From positions 744,001-808,000 of the forward strand of contig OY718808.1 in assembly GCA_963070105.1 (NCBI GenBank): DNA of 64,000 nt, written 5' to 3'. Shown one piece after another: positions 62,101-64,000 of the stretch. A model generated the notes under the pieces. It had not been told where the DNA came from. It saw only the letters and a program-made list of their open reading frames with translations, and did not search any database. The position numbers were made by a program, and so were the translations under genes. This DNA is from Litomosoides sigmodontis. Its lineage: Eukaryota > Nematoda > Chromadorea > Rhabditida > Onchocercidae. Position 1 is the first letter of the stretch, and each line of letters opens with the position of its first letter.

Positions 62101-63958
62101 AGGATGTCTGAAATTAATCCTAAATAACTACGAGAAGTGAATTTTTTATTTGGTTTCCAGACATCAGTGAACTTATGTTCCATAATTCTTCTTGCGCGTA
62201 GTACTAAATTGGCATCTCTTCTTAAGGAATGAAACAGGTGATTTTATTCTGAAATTCAAATGTATTTCAAGTTCTGCTAAAGTTATGACCTTAATAGACA
62301 AAAAAAATAATAAAAAGGTATTGTATGTCGATACAGCAGGGGCTTAAAAAAATGTGAATTTTAGACTCTTTATCACGAGTTACTACTTACCTGACTGACT
62401 GTAGCAAGCAGTTTTGTATCATCATTTGAAGAGAATGCAAATTCGTGAAGCGTACCGCTTCCAACAGCCCAACGATAAACCGGATTCCTTGACGTTTTAG
62501 TTTTACACGTGTAAATTGTATATCCATCTCCCTGTTGAAAGTCAAACATTTACTCAACCGCACGAGTTCAGTCTCCACCCTTCCATTTTGATGTTGACAC
62601 GGTAGACATTTTCTTGACGAGTTATAAAAACATTGAAAATTCACCTGCTTGAAAATTTGATAAACAGGAGGTGACTGATTGCAGGGTAAATTCTCGTTGT
62701 ACAGATATGCATTACCACTTGTATGGGAAGCCAGAAAACATTGATGCTGACCTTAAATTACTTTTTGAATATGCATGCATAAACACGCAGTTTCTGATCT
62801 CCTAAATCGGCATTCATTTTACAATTTAAGTTTCACATATCTTCATATCTTCATCAGTTAAAGTAAAGTTTAAAAGACAAATTTTTTCCCAAAAACAGCT
62901 CACCAGGAATCCATTTCAAACAAGTTACTGCAGTTTTGTCAATTAATCTGTCTTCGTTGTACAGTCTACTAATTTGTAGGTCGTTTCGAAATGGATCAAT
63001 AAGCTGAATTTGTCCAGCAGAGAAACCAATTATCAAACTAAAAATTATCACTCTATCACTTATTTCTGCAGCCTTTTACTTTGTTTAGTTAAATATTCTG
63101 GCTACTGTGGATAAAAAAACAACACAAGAAATGCCATAATAACCTGCATGAAGTTGTGGTAGCAGTTTCTTGATTGAAATCATGCGATGTAGGATAAGTA
63201 CCTTTATACACGCGCTTATCAATTGGTTTATTCAAATCAACAGCACTTTGAACACCTCTAAAATCATTAATTATTTACGTTCTCCCAACAACTTTTTTAG
63301 CAAACTTTTTTTCACTTTTATTTAATAAAAGTGTTTTTAATTTTATTTAATAAAAGTGAAATTCAACGGCATATCAGTCACGTCTGCAAAATGCCACTGC
63401 CTAAGATATACCACAGAGTTTTAGAGAATTGCTGATATGCTTAATGGAAATAAAATCGTCGAATTTAAATCAATAAAACGTACCGATAAACAAAGACGTA
63501 TAATTCACGGCCAACATTGAAACATATTCGATCGTTACTGGAGTTGACATCAGAGTCCGAATAAGCAGGGGAATCACTTTCATCGAGATTATGTTCTACA
63601 TCCGTATCTAACGCCAAATTGCGCAATGTTGGTATGCTACCGTTCAACATCATATTACCAACAGCATGATGCTGTGAAGTGGATGCTGTTGGATGGACCG
63701 TTAGAAAGGACACACTAACAGGAGCGTTACCAACAGTATTACCACCCTGACAATAGAAACAGTTGAAATCTAACTTTGCAATGATTACAGTCCTAATGTG
63801 ACAATTGTATATTCGAAATCCTAAATCCTCAAACAACGAGCAGGTGGGACGAGAAGTAATCAGAAATAAAGAATGATAAACAGTTCTCTAACCATAGCTC
63901 TTTATCAAGCAAAACCAATTATTTCTACATAACTTACGAGAAAATTTTGATCCGAATG
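59151..63958 (-). CDS. wdr-20: WD-repeat protein 20 (USP12/USP46 cofactor), 5' end outside window
   Basis: Exons (high to low): 63938-63958, 63484-63746, 63144-63257, 62904-63037, 62645-62751, 62391-62531, 61819-62025, 61463-61565, 60926-61048, 60499-60625, 60087-60204, 59847-59980, 59491-59737, optionally 59242-59265 and 59151-59216. All phases match; at least 612 residues are in the window. Family landmarks: RICFNVGRELYVFVYRGVQS, DLNKPIDKRVYKGTYPTSHD, KSYFGGLLCLAWSPDARYIV then TGGEDDLITVYSV, RIGSVGHDTQLCLWDLTE, KFLGTPVCPRMEEI, PLICKKIAHERLTGLVF and CQEGFILTWARPGK. WDR20 binds the WDR48-USP12/46 deubiquitinases and raises their activity; in C. elegans this acts on the GLR-1 glutamate receptor. 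The WD-repeat core is intact with a nematode-specific insert (61463-60499). Reading through the donor after 59509 gives the tail VRSLI with a stop at 59491; splicing gives a tail ending SGTVV. Confidence 0.95.
63313..63358. repeat. Near-palindromic direct repeat in a WDR20 intron
   Basis: ttttatttaataaaagtg occurs twice, 8 bases apart; each copy is close to its own reverse complement, so single strands could form alternative hairpins. It is non-coding. Confidence 0.7.
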
Positions 63959-64000
63959 CTATGATACCTCAAAGTCATCGTCAGTCCATTACTAAATCAC

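Overview
This window looks like nuclear DNA of a parasitic nematode, most likely a filarial (Onchocercid) species. It is very AT-rich, its genes are cut into many small exons by introns with GT donors and TTTCAG-type acceptors, and several start codons sit a few bases after a TTTCAG that has no upstream exon, as expected for spliced-leader trans-splicing. The conserved proteins are animal orthologues. I saw no bacterial, viral or transposon coding sequence, no CRISPR array and no tRNA or rRNA gene. The exon maps were built by hand from open frames, splice signals and phase agreement; orthologue assignments rest on remembered family sequences, not on a search.

Layout from left to right: (1) 1505-3802 (+), 3' part of an unrecognised protein with a two-copy internal repeat. 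(2) 5678-15988 (-), a complete 29-exon TTC17 orthologue with signal peptide and TPRs. (3) 16823-19290 (+), Mediator subunit 29 with a long Gln-rich N-terminus, divergent from TTC17. (4) 19905-21873 (-), an unrecognised secreted, cysteine-rich protein. (5) 23734-26418 (+), an SLC35A-type nucleotide-sugar transporter. (6) 27978-31420 (+), COQ6. (7) 32079-32417 (+), a tiny two-exon gene whose product resembles one TPR hairpin. (8) 36356-37430 (-), a poly-Ser/basic/Pro-rich protein with weak SERTA-like similarity. (9) 39862-43235 (-), the OSR1/SPAK kinase GCK-3. (10) 45645-53209 (-), the retromer SNX-BAR protein SNX-5/6. (11) 54488-57546 (+), the Bora/SPAT-1 activator of PLK-1, divergent from snx-6. 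(12) about 59151-63958 (-), WDR20, whose 5' end lies outside the window and which has up to three possible C-termini.

The genes are mostly single housekeeping units in mixed orientation, with no metabolic cluster. Themes are membrane traffic and Golgi (SNX-6, SLC35A), cell-cycle and signalling control (SPAT-1, GCK-3, WDR20), transcription (MED29), mitochondrial quinone synthesis (COQ6) and a secreted or ER TPR protein (TTC17). Four long TA microsatellites all lie within introns. The least described parts are the Cys-rich secreted protein, the repeat protein at the left edge, the TPR-like mini-gene and the SERTA-like protein.
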